From positions 62,001-126,000 of the forward strand of contig NZ_JBNJLK010000007.1 in assembly GCF_051195255.1 (NCBI RefSeq): a DNA stretch of 64,000 nucleotides, in the 5' to 3' direction. The position numbers and the translations under genes are program-made. Shown in pieces: positions 25,802-34,507 of this stretch. Numbering within the stretch: the stretch's first letter is position 1; each line of letters opens with the position of its first letter. The notes beneath the pieces are model-generated. The model was not told the DNA's origin. It saw nothing but the letters and a program-made list of their open reading frames with translations, and did not search any database. The stretch comes from Falsirhodobacter sp051195255 (GTDB taxonomy: Bacteria; Pseudomonadota; Alphaproteobacteria; Rhodobacterales; Rhodobacteraceae).

Positions 25802-26272
25802 TCAAAGAAGGCGTTCGAGCGGTCCCATGGGGAGCGCGAGCGTCAGGAGCTTGTTGAACAGGAAGAAGATGCCGAGCGACAGCACGAAGCCCAGCAGCAG
25901 GTCGGCCACGATGGCCTTGCGGCCGAAGGCGCGCGCCGTGAAGGCGAACAGAAGCGTGGACCCCAGGATGAAGCCGCCGCCCAGCCAGATGCACAGCACG
26001 AGGCTGGCCAGTGCCAGCGCGACCCAGGCGAAGGCGCCCCAGTCGGCCTCCTCGGCCTCGATCCCCGGGCGGAAGGCGGCGATCAGGTGACCGACGCCAA
26101 GCACCGCGAAGAAGGCGGCCACGAAGTAGGAGGCCGCGTCCGCGCCCATGCCATATCCGGCGCGGATGTTCATGCCACGGGCGTCGTTGAAGGTGATGGC
26201 GGCGATGGCGAACAATGCAATGCCGATGACGACGGTCGGCCGGTGCAGTCCGGTTTTGGATGGCTGGAGCAT
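25802..26272 (-). CDS. tctB: Tripartite tricarboxylate transporter, small permease TctB
   Basis: A 156-residue membrane protein with four hydrophobic segments, normal for TctB. The first segment runs through VVIGIALFAIAAITF and the last through LLLGFVLSLGIFFLFNKLLTL. TctB sequences are poorly conserved, so the assignment depends largely on position: eight bases upstream of tctA and 51 bases downstream of tctC in one transcript. Confidence 0.85.
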   Translation of the reverse strand: MLQPSKTGLHRPTVVIGIALFAIAAITFNDARGMNIRAGYGMGADAASYFVAAFFAVLGVGHLIAAFRPGIEAEEADWGAFAWVALALASLVLCIWLGGGFILGSTLLFAFTARAFGRKAIVADLLLGFVLSLGIFFLFNKLLTLALPMGPLERLL

Positions 26273-26323
26273 GGCTGTTTCCCAGGGAAGGTCAAGCGGG
26301 ACCGGAGCCCCGCCCGATGCGCG

Positions 26324-27286
26324 TCACTTCGCGAGGCCGATGGAGGTCAGCACCTCGTGCACGCGGTCCGTTTCGGAAGCGATGAAGGTCGTGAACTCGT
26401 CCGACGGGGCGTAGTAGTCGGACCAGCCGCGGGCCTTCAGGATTTCCTGCCATTTTGGCGACTTCACGGTCTTTTCGACGGCGCCTTCCAGCACGGCCTT
26501 GTCTTCGTCGCTGATGTCGGGGCCGGCGAAGATGCCGCGCCAGTTCACCAGTTCGATGTCCAGACCCTGTTCCTTCAGCGGCTTCGCCTCGATCCCCTCG
26601 ATCGCCTCGGGGTAGGAGATGGCGAGCGCGCGCAGGTCGCCGGATTCGATCTGCCCCTGCCATTCGCCATAGCCCGAGATGCCTGCCGACACCTGTCCGC
26701 CCAGCATGGCGGCCAGCGATTCCCCACCGCCGGAATAGGCAACGTAGTTCACTTTGGACGGGTCTTCGCCCGCCGCTTCGGTGATCAGGGCGGCCAGGAT
26801 GTGGTCCGCACCACCGGCCGAACCGCCCGCCCAGACCGTCCGCGACACGTCGGCCTTGATGCCTTTCACAAGGTCATCCATCGTCTGATAGGGGGAGGAG
26901 GCCGGAACCGCGATGACCAGCGGATCGCCCGTCAGCCGCGCGATGGGGGTCACGTTCGTCAGGTCATAGGGGGCGCCGTTGGTGATGATCGCGCCGACCA
27001 TGGTGATCCCGCCCACCAACATCTGGTCGGCCGATCCCTTGGCGCCCTGCACGAACTGCGCCAGACCCACGGTCCCGCCCGCGCCCGGCACGTTAAGGAC
27101 CTGGACGCTGTGCGCCGCGCCCGTCGCCATCATCGCTTCCTGAAGCGAGCGTGCGGCCGAATCCCAGCCCCCGCCGGCACCGGCCGGTGCCACGATGGAC
27201 AATTCAAGATCCTGCGCCGCCAGCGGACCGGCCATGACCAGTGCGGCAAGACACGCGGCACCCAGTCTGGATGTAAGATAAGACAT
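26324..27286 (-). CDS. tctC: Tripartite tricarboxylate transporter binding protein TctC
   Basis: A 320-residue Bug-family periplasmic binding protein. A signal peptide (MSYLTSRLGAACLAALVMAGPLAAQ) is followed by LELSIVAPAGAGGGWDSAARSLQEAM and VLNVPGAGGTVG, the carboxylate-binding loops of TctC proteins. GGAGG lies seven bases before ATG 27286. It is the first transporter gene in the tctCBA operon. The ligand cannot be told from sequence. Confidence 0.9.
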   Translation of the reverse strand: MSYLTSRLGAACLAALVMAGPLAAQDLELSIVAPAGAGGGWDSAARSLQEAMMATGAAHSVQVLNVPGAGGTVGLAQFVQGAKGSADQMLVGGITMVGAIITNGAPYDLTNVTPIARLTGDPLVIAVPASSPYQTMDDLVKGIKADVSRTVWAGGSAGGADHILAALITEAAGEDPSKVNYVAYSGGGESLAAMLGGQVSAGISGYGEWQGQIESGDLRALAISYPEAIEGIEAKPLKEQGLDIELVNWRGIFAGPDISDEDKAVLEGAVEKTVKSPKWQEILKARGWSDYYAPSDEFTTFIASETDRVHEVLTSIGLAK

Positions 27287-27435
27287 GAATTCCTCCCTAT
27301 GCACCCTTGCATCAGGCGCATAGCCGTATTGCACTAAATGCAAGCGAAACGCAATCTGAATGTGGTGCCCTTTGCGAGAGATCGAAACCTTGTTCCGGCC
27401 GCCAAGATGGACCACTTAACCCTTGGAGGAACATC

Positions 27436-27921
27436 ATGGGTTACATCGTTGCGGCCGCGATCATCGCGCTTTTGGTGATCGGCTTCACGCGCAAGACGGT
27501 TCTGGTCATGGCGGTGCTGGTGGCCATGGTCTTCGCAAGCGTCGGCATCTATCTGGCCGTGGACGCGCGGCGTCAGCACAGGGCGGAACAGCTTCTGGAC
27601 GGGCTGGTCATGACGGTGGCCTACGATCCGTCCTGCGGGGCGGCGAAACCCGTGCGCATCACGCTGCACAACCAGACCGGCCGCACGGTGGAGGCGGTGA
27701 CCTTCGACGTCGCGGCCTATCGCGAAGGGCACAGCATTCCGCTGTATCGCACGCGCGGATATCTTTCGGACCGCATCCTTGATCCGGAAGGGCGGTGGGA
27801 GGAGTGCTGGCCCATGCCCGACGCCATCCGCGGCACCGACACGAGCGGGTTCACCCTGAACCCGCCCGAAACCCTGCGGTGGGAGATCGAGAACCGGGCC
27901 GGCCGTTTCCGCGCCCGCTGA
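27436..27921 (+). CDS. Small membrane protein of unknown function
   Basis: A 161-residue protein that I do not recognise. It begins with two hydrophobic segments (residues ~3-17 and ~23-43), followed by a soluble ~115-residue domain with a regular beta-like pattern (VRITLHNQTGRTVEAVTFDVAAYREG) and two cysteines, C68 and C128. Such a layout places the soluble part in the periplasm or cytoplasm anchored by a hairpin. CTTGGAGGA precedes the ATG. It is divergent from tctC and about 100 bases upstream of the RTX glycosidase; no functional link is evident. Confidence 0.7.
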   Translation: MGYIVAAAIIALLVIGFTRKTVLVMAVLVAMVFASVGIYLAVDARRQHRAEQLLDGLVMTVAYDPSCGAAKPVRITLHNQTGRTVEAVTFDVAAYREGHSIPLYRTRGYLSDRILDPEGRWEECWPMPDAIRGTDTSGFTLNPPETLRWEIENRAGRFRAR

Positions 27922-28024
27922 AGGCCGTGTCGGCAAACCCGCGCCGACCGGCAGGAAGACGGCGTGCAGGCGGCCATTCTGCGCTATGCTCCGCCCCCAA
28001 GACGATGAAACAGGATTGCACCTC

Positions 28025-29944
28025 ATGTCGGACACGGCCGATCTCAACATCATATCGATGCCCACCCGCTACGTGGAGATGGTCCGCGTCGAGGACGACA
28101 CCTATCGCTTGGGCAAGAACGGCGTCCTGTTCCGCACCAGCGATCCGGCCAGCGCCCTGCATGATCGGCGTGGAAGGCCCCTGACGCTGGACACCGTCCG
28201 CGCCAGTGGCGCCCCCGTCAGCAAGAGCTTCAGCGATGTCAGCTGGCGCACGGAGTTCGGGGCCGACATCCAGTATCCCTCCACCGCCGGAAACTTCCTG
28301 GACGTGGTGGGGCAGGTGTCGCCTGACGTGAACACGATCCGCGTGGACTTCAACGCCTACACCCTGCGCAACGAGGGGTATCTGGAGACCTTCCGCGCCT
28401 TCACCACGGCGGCGGCCGATCGCGGCTTCAAGCTGATCATCCAGTATTCCGATGGCCTGATGGCGGGTCGGGTGACGGCCGACGGACGGCAGAAGGCCAC
28501 CGATCCCTCCGCCCGGATGGAGGAGATCGGGACCGGCTGGCAGGAGGTCATGGGCTGGCTGGAAGAACGGGCGCAGGCGCCGATCCTTGATGCCGTCTAT
28601 GGCTTCGAGGTCATCAACGAGCCGATGGCCTATCCGAAATCGGCGGCCGGTGGGGAGGCCTATGCCCGCGACATCGCCCGCATCGTGGACGACCGGGGCA
28701 TCGACTGGCACGGGCGGAAGATCCTTGTGGGGGGCTTGGGCGCGTCCGGCACCTTCCGCAACGTGGATCTGGACACGATCCGCGCGGCGGTGGGGGACCA
28801 GCTGGTCTGGTCGCTTCACGGCTATCCGGGCTGGCTGAATCCCAAGGAAGCCTCGTTCGACGGGAAGGCGTTCCTGGCCGAGATGGAAGGTCGTCTTCCG
28901 GGGATCGGGAACGACGACGTGCTTCTGACCGAAACCCACCTGGGCCGCGACGATCAGGACGCAAACGGGGTTCCGGATCTTCTTGATCCCCATGCCACGG
29001 GAACCTCCGCCGCCAGCTTCAACGCGGCGCGCACGGCGGAATGGTTTGCCGAAACCGGGATCGGCTGGACCTATTGGCCAATGGCAGGGCGCAAATCCTC
29101 CCCCATCCTGAACGCGGGGAAGGGGATGTTCGACGTCACGCTCCCGCAGCTTGCCTTTGCCAACAATGTCTGGTCGCTTGATGAGGCCGGAACGGCCGCG
29201 GAAGCGGGCAATGACACCCTGACCGCCCGCCGCGCGGAGGGGCGCATCAAGACGGCGCTTGCGCAGGCCTATGGGCGCGCCGGCAATGACACGCTGACCA
29301 GTGACCCGCGGGCTGTGAACCTTCTTTACGGTGGCGACGGGCAAGATGATTTGACCGCCGGAGCGCAAGGCGACTGGCTGTTCGGCCAGCGCGGCGATGA
29401 CGGGATCACCGGGGGCGGCGGGGAGGACCGGCTGTTCGGCGGTCCGGGCAATGACACTGTAACCGGGGGGGACGGCGCCGACTGGATCGAGGGCGGCGAG
29501 GGGCAGGACCTGCTGGAGGGCGGTGCCGGAAACGACATGATTCTGGCCGGTGGCGGAAGCACCGTGGCCTCGGGGCCGGGCGACGACGTCATCCTGCCGA
29601 CCAAGGCGGATGACGAAGGCCGTCCCCTGATCATCGATGATCTGCAGGCCGGCGACCGGATCGACCTCTCCGCCTGGGTCCCTGCTAAGGGCAGCAAGAG
29701 GCGGGGCACGGTGGAACTGACCGCCGATCCCGTGAACATAAAGGGCGAGGCTCCGGGCCTTCGCCTTCGGGATCCGGGCAAAAGCCTCGACATTGTTCTG
29801 GCCGCTGCTGCGGTTCAAGGGTTCCGGGGTGCCGAGAGTTTCATCGGTGCCGAGGATGGCCTTCGGGTGATGGAGGGAGACGCACGGCCTGCGCACGCCG
29901 TCCTCGACCGTTCCACCGGCTTGCTGCGTCCCGCAGGTGACTGA
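28025..29944 (+). CDS. RTX-tailed clan GH-A glycoside hydrolase, probably secreted by type I system
   Basis: A 639-residue protein. Residues ~1-380 look like a clan GH-A (GH5-like) TIM barrel: the acid/base glutamate is E199 in FEVINEPMAYP and the nucleophile E303 in VLLTETHLG. From ~436 to ~520 there are glycine/aspartate-rich calcium-binding RTX nonapeptides (GGDGQDDL, GGGGEDRLFGG, GNDTVTGGDGADWIEGG, GAGNDMILAGG). There is no N-terminal signal peptide, so export would use a C-terminal signal through a type I secretion system, not encoded here. Substrate may be a plant or self-made beta-glycan or exopolysaccharide. The start at 28025 is the ATG nearest the conserved region. Confidence 0.78.
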   Translation: MSDTADLNIISMPTRYVEMVRVEDDTYRLGKNGVLFRTSDPASALHDRRGRPLTLDTVRASGAPVSKSFSDVSWRTEFGADIQYPSTAGNFLDVVGQVSPDVNTIRVDFNAYTLRNEGYLETFRAFTTAAADRGFKLIIQYSDGLMAGRVTADGRQKATDPSARMEEIGTGWQEVMGWLEERAQAPILDAVYGFEVINEPMAYPKSAAGGEAYARDIARIVDDRGIDWHGRKILVGGLGASGTFRNVDLDTIRAAVGDQLVWSLHGYPGWLNPKEASFDGKAFLAEMEGRLPGIGNDDVLLTETHLGRDDQDANGVPDLLDPHATGTSAASFNAARTAEWFAETGIGWTYWPMAGRKSSPILNAGKGMFDVTLPQLAFANNVWSLDEAGTAAEAGNDTLTARRAEGRIKTALAQAYGRAGNDTLTSDPRAVNLLYGGDGQDDLTAGAQGDWLFGQRGDDGITGGGGEDRLFGGPGNDTVTGGDGADWIEGGEGQDLLEGGAGNDMILAGGGSTVASGPGDDVILPTKADDEGRPLIIDDLQAGDRIDLSAWVPAKGSKRRGTVELTADPVNIKGEAPGLRLRDPGKSLDIVLAAAAVQGFRGAESFIGAEDGLRVMEGDARPAHAVLDRSTGLLRPAGD

Positions 29945-30000
29945 GGTACTCTAGGCCTGGCTTCCCGAACGATCCTTGGACATTCCCCTCGCACGGGGCG

Positions 30001-30741
30001 CTACGCGCCGGGTGCGTTCTGCAGCTGCAGGGCCGCCTCGCGCACTTCTTGCCGGAAAGACGTCACAGATCGCGACAGATGGTCCCGCATCGCCTGCCGC
30101 GCCTCATCCTCCTGCCGAGCGGAAATGGCTTCCACGATGCGGGCATGCTCCTCGATGACGGTGTGGAAATATTTCGCCCCCTGATCGTGTGAAAGGTTCG
30201 GAAAGATCGTGGCGGGTGTCAGCTGCGGCCCAAATCGCTGGACGGCCTCCACGTAGACGGAGTTTCCCGTGGCCTCTGCGACGGCGACGTGGAACGCGTG
30301 GTTCGACTGAAGCGGGAAGCGGTTTTCATGCACATCGCGGGCAAGGTTTTCATGTGCCTCGCGGATGGCGTGTTCCTGAAGCGCGGTGCGGCGGATGGCG
30401 GCCAGCGCCGCGCCCTCCGGCTCCCACGCCAGACGGAACTCGTACATCTCCATCATGCGGGGGATGGCGCCGATCTCGTGCGGGGGGCGCCAGATTGACG
30501 CGCGGGGCAGCTCCTCCACCACGAACATGCCTCGGCCCTGCTGGGCCACGACCAGACCTTCCGCGCTCAGCGCCGCGATGGCTTCGCGAACGACGGTGCG
30601 GCTGACGCCGAATTGCGTCATCAGCCCGGGTTCTGTCGGCAGGCGGGTGCCGGGCGGCAGGGCGCCGCCCAGGATATCGGCCTTCAGGCGCTGCACCATG
30701 GCGGCCGACAGGCGCGGCTTGCGCGCGCCGTCATCCGCCAT
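30001..30741 (-). CDS. GntR/FadR-family transcriptional regulator
   Basis: A 246-residue regulator with an N-terminal winged helix (LPPGTRLPTEPGLMTQFGVSRTVVREAIAALSAEGL; wing GRGMFVV) and a C-terminal FCD domain (SNHAFHVAVAEATGN, then EEHARIVEAI). It lies 14 bases downstream of the UxuA-like gene in the same transcript and therefore probably represses it and the divergent Dpp-type operon. Regulators of uronate and mannonate pathways often belong to this family. Confidence 0.87.
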   Translation of the reverse strand: MADDGARKPRLSAAMVQRLKADILGGALPPGTRLPTEPGLMTQFGVSRTVVREAIAALSAEGLVVAQQGRGMFVVEELPRASIWRPPHEIGAIPRMMEMYEFRLAWEPEGAALAAIRRTALQEHAIREAHENLARDVHENRFPLQSNHAFHVAVAEATGNSVYVEAVQRFGPQLTPATIFPNLSHDQGAKYFHTVIEEHARIVEAISARQEDEARQAMRDHLSRSVTSFRQEVREAALQLQNAPGA

Positions 30742-30755
30742 GGCGAAGGCCCCCG

Positions 30756-31721
30756 TCAGCGGCGGACCATCTGAAGTGCCGCAGCGATGTAGCCGTAGCA
30801 GAAGGCAAAGGCGACCCCTCTCTCATTCTCGCCCGACAGCGTGGGCGCATGGTCGGGCATCACCATATAGCGGTAACCCGTGCGATGGAGAACCTCCATC
30901 ACCTCGATCATGTCCATGCTGCCCTCGTCGGGGAACACCTCGCGGAAGGAATAGCGTTTTCCGAGGATGTTGCGGAAGTGGATGTTCATGATCTTGCCAC
31001 GTTCGCCAAACCATTGGACGACCTCCCCCACCTGCGAGGGTTCCTCCATCATCTCGCCCACGGTGCCGACGCAGAAGTTCAGGCCGTGGACGGGGCTTTC
31101 GTGCATCTGGACGAAGCGCTTCATTCCGTCCACCGTGCCCAGCACGCGGGTCACGCCTTTGTAGCCGGGCGGTGTCGCCGGGTCGTGCGGATGGCAGGCC
31201 AGCCGGACGTTCCGCGCTTCGGCCACGGGGACGATCCGCCCGAGGAAATGGTCGATCCGGTCCCAGTTCTCGTCCTCGTCCACGATGCCGGCGGGGCCGG
31301 GTTCGTCCTGGTCGGCCAGATCCCAGCGGAACGCCTCGTTCATGGATCCCCCGCGCCCCGGTTCCATCGGCGTGCGGGGGATGCCGATCAGGTTGAAGTT
31401 GTATTTCACCGATGGAATACCGGCATCGGCGCAAGCCTCGATCAGGGCGCAGATGTCGTCGATCTCGCGGTCGCGGTCCCGGCCGGCCAAAAGGATGCCC
31501 GGGCATTGCGCACGGTCCACGGGAACGGAGCCCAGTGGCAATTGCAGCATGTCAAGGGTCAGGCCGAACCCTTCGATCCGTTCGCGGAACCGTTCAAGGT
31601 GGGCTCGGTCCCAGCTGCGCCAGTCGCCATCGGGATCGGCGCAGATGTTGTCCACGCCAAGCTGCTTCATCACTCGATAATCATCGTCGTGCCGCGCGGG
31701 AAGCTGGGTGCCCAGATACAT
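30756..31721 (-). CDS. UxuA-family protein (mannonate dehydratase-like)
   Basis: A 321-residue TIM-barrel protein related to D-mannonate dehydratase, which makes 2-keto-3-deoxygluconate. Corresponding motifs are CHPHDP (UxuA HPDDP), FCVGTVGEM (CTGS), NIHFRN (metal-site H), GSMDMIEV and MPDHAP (RPDHGH). It is about 70 residues shorter than E. coli UxuA, lacking the middle insertion, so the substrate may differ. The ATG at 31733 contains its own GGAGG five bases before ATG 31721, so translation most likely starts at 31721 (MYLGTQ). It is divergent from the Dpp-type transporter operon. Confidence 0.8.
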   Translation of the reverse strand: MYLGTQLPARHDDDYRVMKQLGVDNICADPDGDWRSWDRAHLERFRERIEGFGLTLDMLQLPLGSVPVDRAQCPGILLAGRDRDREIDDICALIEACADAGIPSVKYNFNLIGIPRTPMEPGRGGSMNEAFRWDLADQDEPGPAGIVDEDENWDRIDHFLGRIVPVAEARNVRLACHPHDPATPPGYKGVTRVLGTVDGMKRFVQMHESPVHGLNFCVGTVGEMMEEPSQVGEVVQWFGERGKIMNIHFRNILGKRYSFREVFPDEGSMDMIEVMEVLHRTGYRYMVMPDHAPTLSGENERGVAFAFCYGYIAAALQMVRR

Positions 31722-31747
31722 GACGTCCTCCATATGACTGCAAAATT

Positions 31748-31762
31748 CATAGTATGACTATG
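31748..31762. promoter_or_regulatory. Operator-like palindrome between uxuA-like gene and Dpp-type operon
   Basis: CATAGT at 31748-31753 and ACTATG at 31757-31762 form a perfect 6-bp inverted repeat around ATG. It lies 27 bases upstream of the UxuA-like start, inside the AT-rich divergent promoter region, as expected for the GntR protein encoded in the leftward operon. Confidence 0.5.
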
Positions 31763-31835
31763 CCATAACGTCCACATGGTTTCCAAAAAAACCACAAATC
31801 ATACGAGAAACAAGATGGACAATTCATTAGGTGTC

Positions 31836-31845
31836 GTCATATGAC
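31836..31845. promoter_or_regulatory. Second palindrome in the divergent promoter
   Basis: GTCATATGAC is a perfect 10-bp palindrome 42 bases upstream of the binding-protein start. CATATGAC recurs at 31731-31738 at the start of the leftward operon, so two related sites bracket the region and could allow looping or independent control. Confidence 0.4.
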
Positions 31846-31887
31846 TTTGGACGGACAGGGCATGGGGGCCCGATGGGAGGACAATCG

Positions 31888-33480
31888 ATGCGGACTGGGT
31901 TCCGAAAGGTGGCCGTGGCCGCCCTGATCGCTTCGGCGATAACCATAGGCGCGGCGCAGGCGCGCACCCCGACGGACACGTTGGTCTACGGCACCTCTCT
32001 GGCGCAGGTCATCTCCCTCGATCCCCATCAGGGACAGGACGTGACGGCGCTGGAGATCATGGCCAACCTTTACGACCGCCTTGTGGCCAGCACGCCCGAA
32101 GGCAGGCTGATCCCGCAATTGGCCGCCGCGTGGGAGATCGACGCGACCTCCATCACCTTCCATCTTCGCCCCGAGGCGCGTTTCGTCAGCGGGCGCCCGG
32201 TGACTGCGGACGACGTGGTCTGGTCGCTGACACGCCTGATGCAGTTGAACCAGGCGCCGGCGTCGAAGCTGTCGCTGACCGGATACACCAAGGACAACAT
32301 CGCCGATCTTCTGCATGTCATCGATCCGCACACCCTGCGGATCGACCTGACGGGCGACGTGGCGGGGGACCTGCTGCTGTACCGGCTGTCCGAGGTGGCG
32401 ACCAGCGTGGTGGACCGCGACCTGGTGGAAGCCAATGACATCGATGGCGATCTGGGCAACGCGTGGCTGCGCAATCATGCGGCAGGATCTGGTCCGTTCG
32501 ACCTTCAGGCGTGGCGTCCGAACGACATCGTGCTGATGAACGCGCGCCCCGAATATTGGGGCGGGACGCCGAAACTGTCGCGCGTGGTGATGCGCCACGT
32601 GCCGGAAAGCCAGATCGAGCGCCTGATGCTGGAACGCGGCGACATCGACATTGCGGGGGCGCTGTCCTCGGGCGACATCGCCTATTTCCGCAACGCGGGG
32701 GAGGTGGGCATCCAGTCGATCCCGACCGGAGGCTTCTACGTCCTGGCGATGAACATGGAGAGGCCCGAACTCGCCGATCCGAAGGTGCGCGCGGCGATCT
32801 TCCGGTCCATTGACTACAAGGGCATCGAAAGCGCGATTCTCGGCCCCTACGGGGTGGAGCGGCATGTCCCGGTGCCGGTGGACTACGCGGATGCCATTCC
32901 CGATCCGGCAGACTGGTCCTTCGATCCCGAGGCCGCGAAGACGCTGCTGGCGGAGTCCGGATACCCCGAGGGCTTTTCCGTCACCATCAAGACGATCAAC
33001 CAGACCCCGAGGGTGGAGATCGCCACGGCCGTGCAGGCGGGCCTTGCGCGCATCGGCATCCAGGCCAGCGTCGTGCAGGGTTCGGGGGCGGACATCGTCT
33101 CGCAGCACCGGGGCCGCGACTTCGACATCCTGATCCCGCAAACCGGCAGCTACATGCCCAACGTCATGGGCGCGATGGAGCAGTTCTCCTCCAACCCCGA
33201 CAACAGCAAGGACGCCAACAACGCCGGCAACTTCGTGTGGCGATCGGCCTGGGACATCCCCGACCTGACGAAGATCACCGCGCAGGCCCTGCGTGAAAAC
33301 GACCCGGCCGCCCGCAGCCGCCTGTTCACGCAGATGCAGGAACAGTTCGTGGAGGCGGTGCCCGCCGTTTTTCCCATGTTCGTGCGCTTCCAGCCCATTG
33401 GCGTGTCGAACCGCGTCGAGAACTATAATGGCCACCCACAGAACGTCGTCCGTCTGGACGCCGTGACCAAGACGGAGTGA
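31888..33480 (+). CDS. Dipeptide/oligosaccharide-type ABC transporter binding protein (SBP_bac_5)
   Basis: A 530-residue family 5 binding protein. A signal peptide (MRTGFRKVAVAALIASAITIGAAQA) precedes TDTLVYGTSLAQVISLDPHQGQDVTALEIMANLYDRLV, the typical start. NHAAGSGPFDLQAWRPNDIVLMNARPEYWGG is the family signature. GGGAGG seven bases before ATG 31888 decides the start over ATGs at 31831 and 31873. Family members bind peptides, opines or oligosaccharides; the neighbouring sugar enzymes favour a carbohydrate. Confidence 0.88.
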   Translation: MRTGFRKVAVAALIASAITIGAAQARTPTDTLVYGTSLAQVISLDPHQGQDVTALEIMANLYDRLVASTPEGRLIPQLAAAWEIDATSITFHLRPEARFVSGRPVTADDVVWSLTRLMQLNQAPASKLSLTGYTKDNIADLLHVIDPHTLRIDLTGDVAGDLLLYRLSEVATSVVDRDLVEANDIDGDLGNAWLRNHAAGSGPFDLQAWRPNDIVLMNARPEYWGGTPKLSRVVMRHVPESQIERLMLERGDIDIAGALSSGDIAYFRNAGEVGIQSIPTGGFYVLAMNMERPELADPKVRAAIFRSIDYKGIESAILGPYGVERHVPVPVDYADAIPDPADWSFDPEAAKTLLAESGYPEGFSVTIKTINQTPRVEIATAVQAGLARIGIQASVVQGSGADIVSQHRGRDFDILIPQTGSYMPNVMGAMEQFSSNPDNSKDANNAGNFVWRSAWDIPDLTKITAQALRENDPAARSRLFTQMQEQFVEAVPAVFPMFVRFQPIGVSNRVENYNGHPQNVVRLDAVTKTE

Positions 33481-33484
33481 GCGG

Positions 33485-34507
33485 ATGCTGAACACACGCC
33501 TTCTTGTCGGACGTCTGGGCCAGCTTGTGCTGAGCCTGTTCGTGCTGATCGCCGTCACCTTCGTCATCGGGCGGATGCTGCCGACCGATCCGGTGGGGGC
33601 CATCGTCGGGGAACTCGCCTCGCCCGAGGCTTACGAGGCGATGCGCGTGCGCATGGGCCTTGATCAGCCGCTGATCGTGCAGTTCTTCCGCTACGTGACG
33701 GACCTTCTTCAGGGCGACATGGGAATGGCCGCCATGACCGGCAATCCCGTGCTGCAGGATCTGGCGATCGCCGCTCCCGCCACGCTGGAGCTGGCGACGC
33801 TGGCCATCATCATCTCCTTCGTGCTGGGTGTGCCGCTGGGGCTGGCGGCCGCGCTGCGCCGCGACACCTGGGTGGACCAGGTCGCGCGCATCGTCTCGCT
33901 CGTGGGACACTCGATCCCGGTCTTCTGGTTCGGCATCATCGGGCTGATCGTCTTTTATGCGTGGCTGGGCCTGATCGGTGGGCCGGGGCGGGTGGACGTG
34001 TTTTACGAAGGGCTCGTGCCGCCCGTCACGGGGATGATCACGATCGACAGCCTGATCGCCGGACGGTTCGACATCTTCGGCAACGCGATGTCGCACATCA
34101 TCCTGCCCGCGATGATGCTGGCCTATGCCGCGATGGCCTACATCACCCGCATGACCCGCGCCTTCACGCTGGAGCAGCTGGGGCAGGACTACGTCACCGC
34201 CGCCCGTGCCAAGGGCGCCAGCCAGACGCGGCTGCTGTTCCGCCATATCCTGCCCAACATCTCGGTCCAGCTGATCACCATTCTCGCCATCTCCTACGGT
34301 GGTTTGCTGGAAGGGGCGGTCGTGACCGAGATCGTGTTCTCGTGGCCGGGCCTTGGCCAGTACATGACGAATGCGCTGCTGATCGGCGACATCAACGCTG
34401 TCTTGGCCGCGACCATCGTGATCGGCATCGTCTTCATGTTGCTGAATTTCCTGTCCGACATCGCCTATGCGATGCTTGATCCCCGCACGCGGGAGGCGCG
34501 CCAATGA
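33485..34507 (+). CDS. PepT-family ABC transporter permease (DppB type)
   Basis: A 340-residue inner-membrane permease. The first hydrophobic segment and the following VTFVIGRMLPTDPVGAIVG block are DppB-like, and AYITRMTRAFTLEQLGQDYVTAARAKG is the EAA coupling loop. It starts four bases after the binding-protein stop and its own end overlaps the next permease by ATGA. Confidence 0.92.
   Translation: MLNTRLLVGRLGQLVLSLFVLIAVTFVIGRMLPTDPVGAIVGELASPEAYEAMRVRMGLDQPLIVQFFRYVTDLLQGDMGMAAMTGNPVLQDLAIAAPATLELATLAIIISFVLGVPLGLAAALRRDTWVDQVARIVSLVGHSIPVFWFGIIGLIVFYAWLGLIGGPGRVDVFYEGLVPPVTGMITIDSLIAGRFDIFGNAMSHIILPAMMLAYAAMAYITRMTRAFTLEQLGQDYVTAARAKGASQTRLLFRHILPNISVQLITILAISYGGLLEGAVVTEIVFSWPGLGQYMTNALLIGDINAVLAATIVIGIVFMLLNFLSDIAYAMLDPRTREARQ

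Noticed and set aside
29330..29585. Tandem GC-rich repeats that could be a CRISPR or satellite
   Set aside because: They are in-frame nonapeptide codons of the RTX domain, with no conserved DNA repeat or spacers.
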